51,565 nt of DNA from contig CAYJFD010000013.1 in the NCBI GenBank assembly GCA_964369605.1, positions 1 through 51,565 on the forward strand, written 5' to 3'. The notes under the pieces were generated by a model that saw only the letters and a list, made by a program, of their open reading frames with translations, did not search any database and had not been told where the DNA came from. Within the stretch, counting starts at the first letter, position 1. Each line of letters opens with the position of its first letter. The position numbers and the translations under genes were made by a program. Positions 51,276 through 51,565 of the stretch are shown piece after piece. This stretch comes from CAYJFD01 sp964369605. Its GTDB lineage: Bacteria > Bacteroidota > Bacteroidia > Bacteroidales > UBA932.

Positions 51276-51565
51276 CCTCCAAATTATCATCATAATCAAG
51301 AAGATAGCGCCGTACAGCGTAGGAATTAGGTATAGCGCTTAGTACTATACTATCGTTGTCCAACAAAACTTTTGCGCTATCTTCATTTCTGGCGAAATGG
51401 TTCTTCCAGTCAACAAAGGAAGATATGGTGCTAGCGCTAGGATTAATCTTCTGTGGTGGGTGGAATGCGAGGATGTGTTATTAAGGAAGTTGTCGCTTGA
51501 ATTTATATATGGAAGTGAATAAATACGTAGCCTTTGTTGGCACGTCGAAGAAAACACCATTTAAA
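51259..51565 (-). pseudogene. possible interrupted reverse-strand gene at edge
   Basis: A reverse frame of coding appearance reads GVFFDVPTKATYLFTSIYKF, then two in-frame TAA stops at 51478-51483, then continues without any ATG through SSFVDWKNHFARNEDSAKVL and IPNSYAVRRYLLDYDDNLEV to a final stop at 51259-51261 inside the end of the ABM gene. It may be a decayed gene, or two fragments. It is incomplete at the window edge. Confidence 0.3.

Overview
The window looks like chromosome of an AT-rich, anaerobic member of the Bacteroidales. The evidence is a set of surface lipoproteins with Bacteroidetes-type lipoboxes, a type V (fimbrillin) pilus operon, DUF3575/DUF5119/DUF6515 proteins, BACON-type lipoproteins, absence of obvious Shine-Dalgarno sites, and repeated matches to the Bacteroidetes promoter (TTTG, about 19 bases, TAnnTTTG). 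I see no rRNA, tRNA, insertion sequence, CRISPR array or plasmid/phage backbone.

Left part (1-14.2 kb): a fimbrillin-type lipoprotein cut by the window edge with a small conserved-looking peptide gene in front of it; a three-gene redox group (membrane-anchored nitroreductase, FMN-binding/4Fe-4S membrane protein, and a diiron alternative-oxidase-like protein with all six expected iron ligands); then a five-gene pilus operon read leftward (DUF3575 barrel, DUF5119 lipoprotein, major fimbrillin, and two large proteins sharing one C-terminal tip-like module), followed by a glyoxalase-like gene.

Middle-left (14.4-21.7 kb), an accessory stretch: a HARE-HTH mini-protein, an AAA ATPase overlapping a Toprim-like gene (AbiL/PARIS-like two-gene defence architecture), two tandem 54-base structured repeats directly after that operon, a cytidylate-kinase-like/MATE pair, an HNH nuclease/methyltransferase pair, a pentapeptide-repeat protein and yjdM.

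Centre (21.7-34.1 kb): a LytS/LytTR-type two-component pair, a metallophosphoesterase, a CotH/lamin-tail lipoprotein, a three-gene envelope operon divergent from an AraC regulator, a fimbrillin-like lipoprotein, a second MATE transporter and panE.

Right part (34.1-51.6 kb): an N-acetylmuramidase; a four-gene hydrogen-sensing type operon (2Fe-2S ferredoxin, PAS-containing [FeFe]-hydrogenase homologue with an altered active-site loop, SpoIIE/PP2C phosphatase, and a second [FeFe]-hydrogenase with an intact loop); DUF3298 and small unknown genes; an operon of three surface lipoproteins; two divergent TPR-membrane-AraC regulators; a nitroreductase, an antibiotic-biosynthesis-monooxygenase-type gene and a broken reverse-strand frame at the edge.

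The best candidates for something undescribed are the structured tandem repeats behind the ATPase/Toprim operon, the alternative-oxidase-like gene linked to a flavin/iron-sulfur membrane module in an anaerobe, and the hydrogenase-sensor operon. All functions come from reading motifs by eye; no database search was run.
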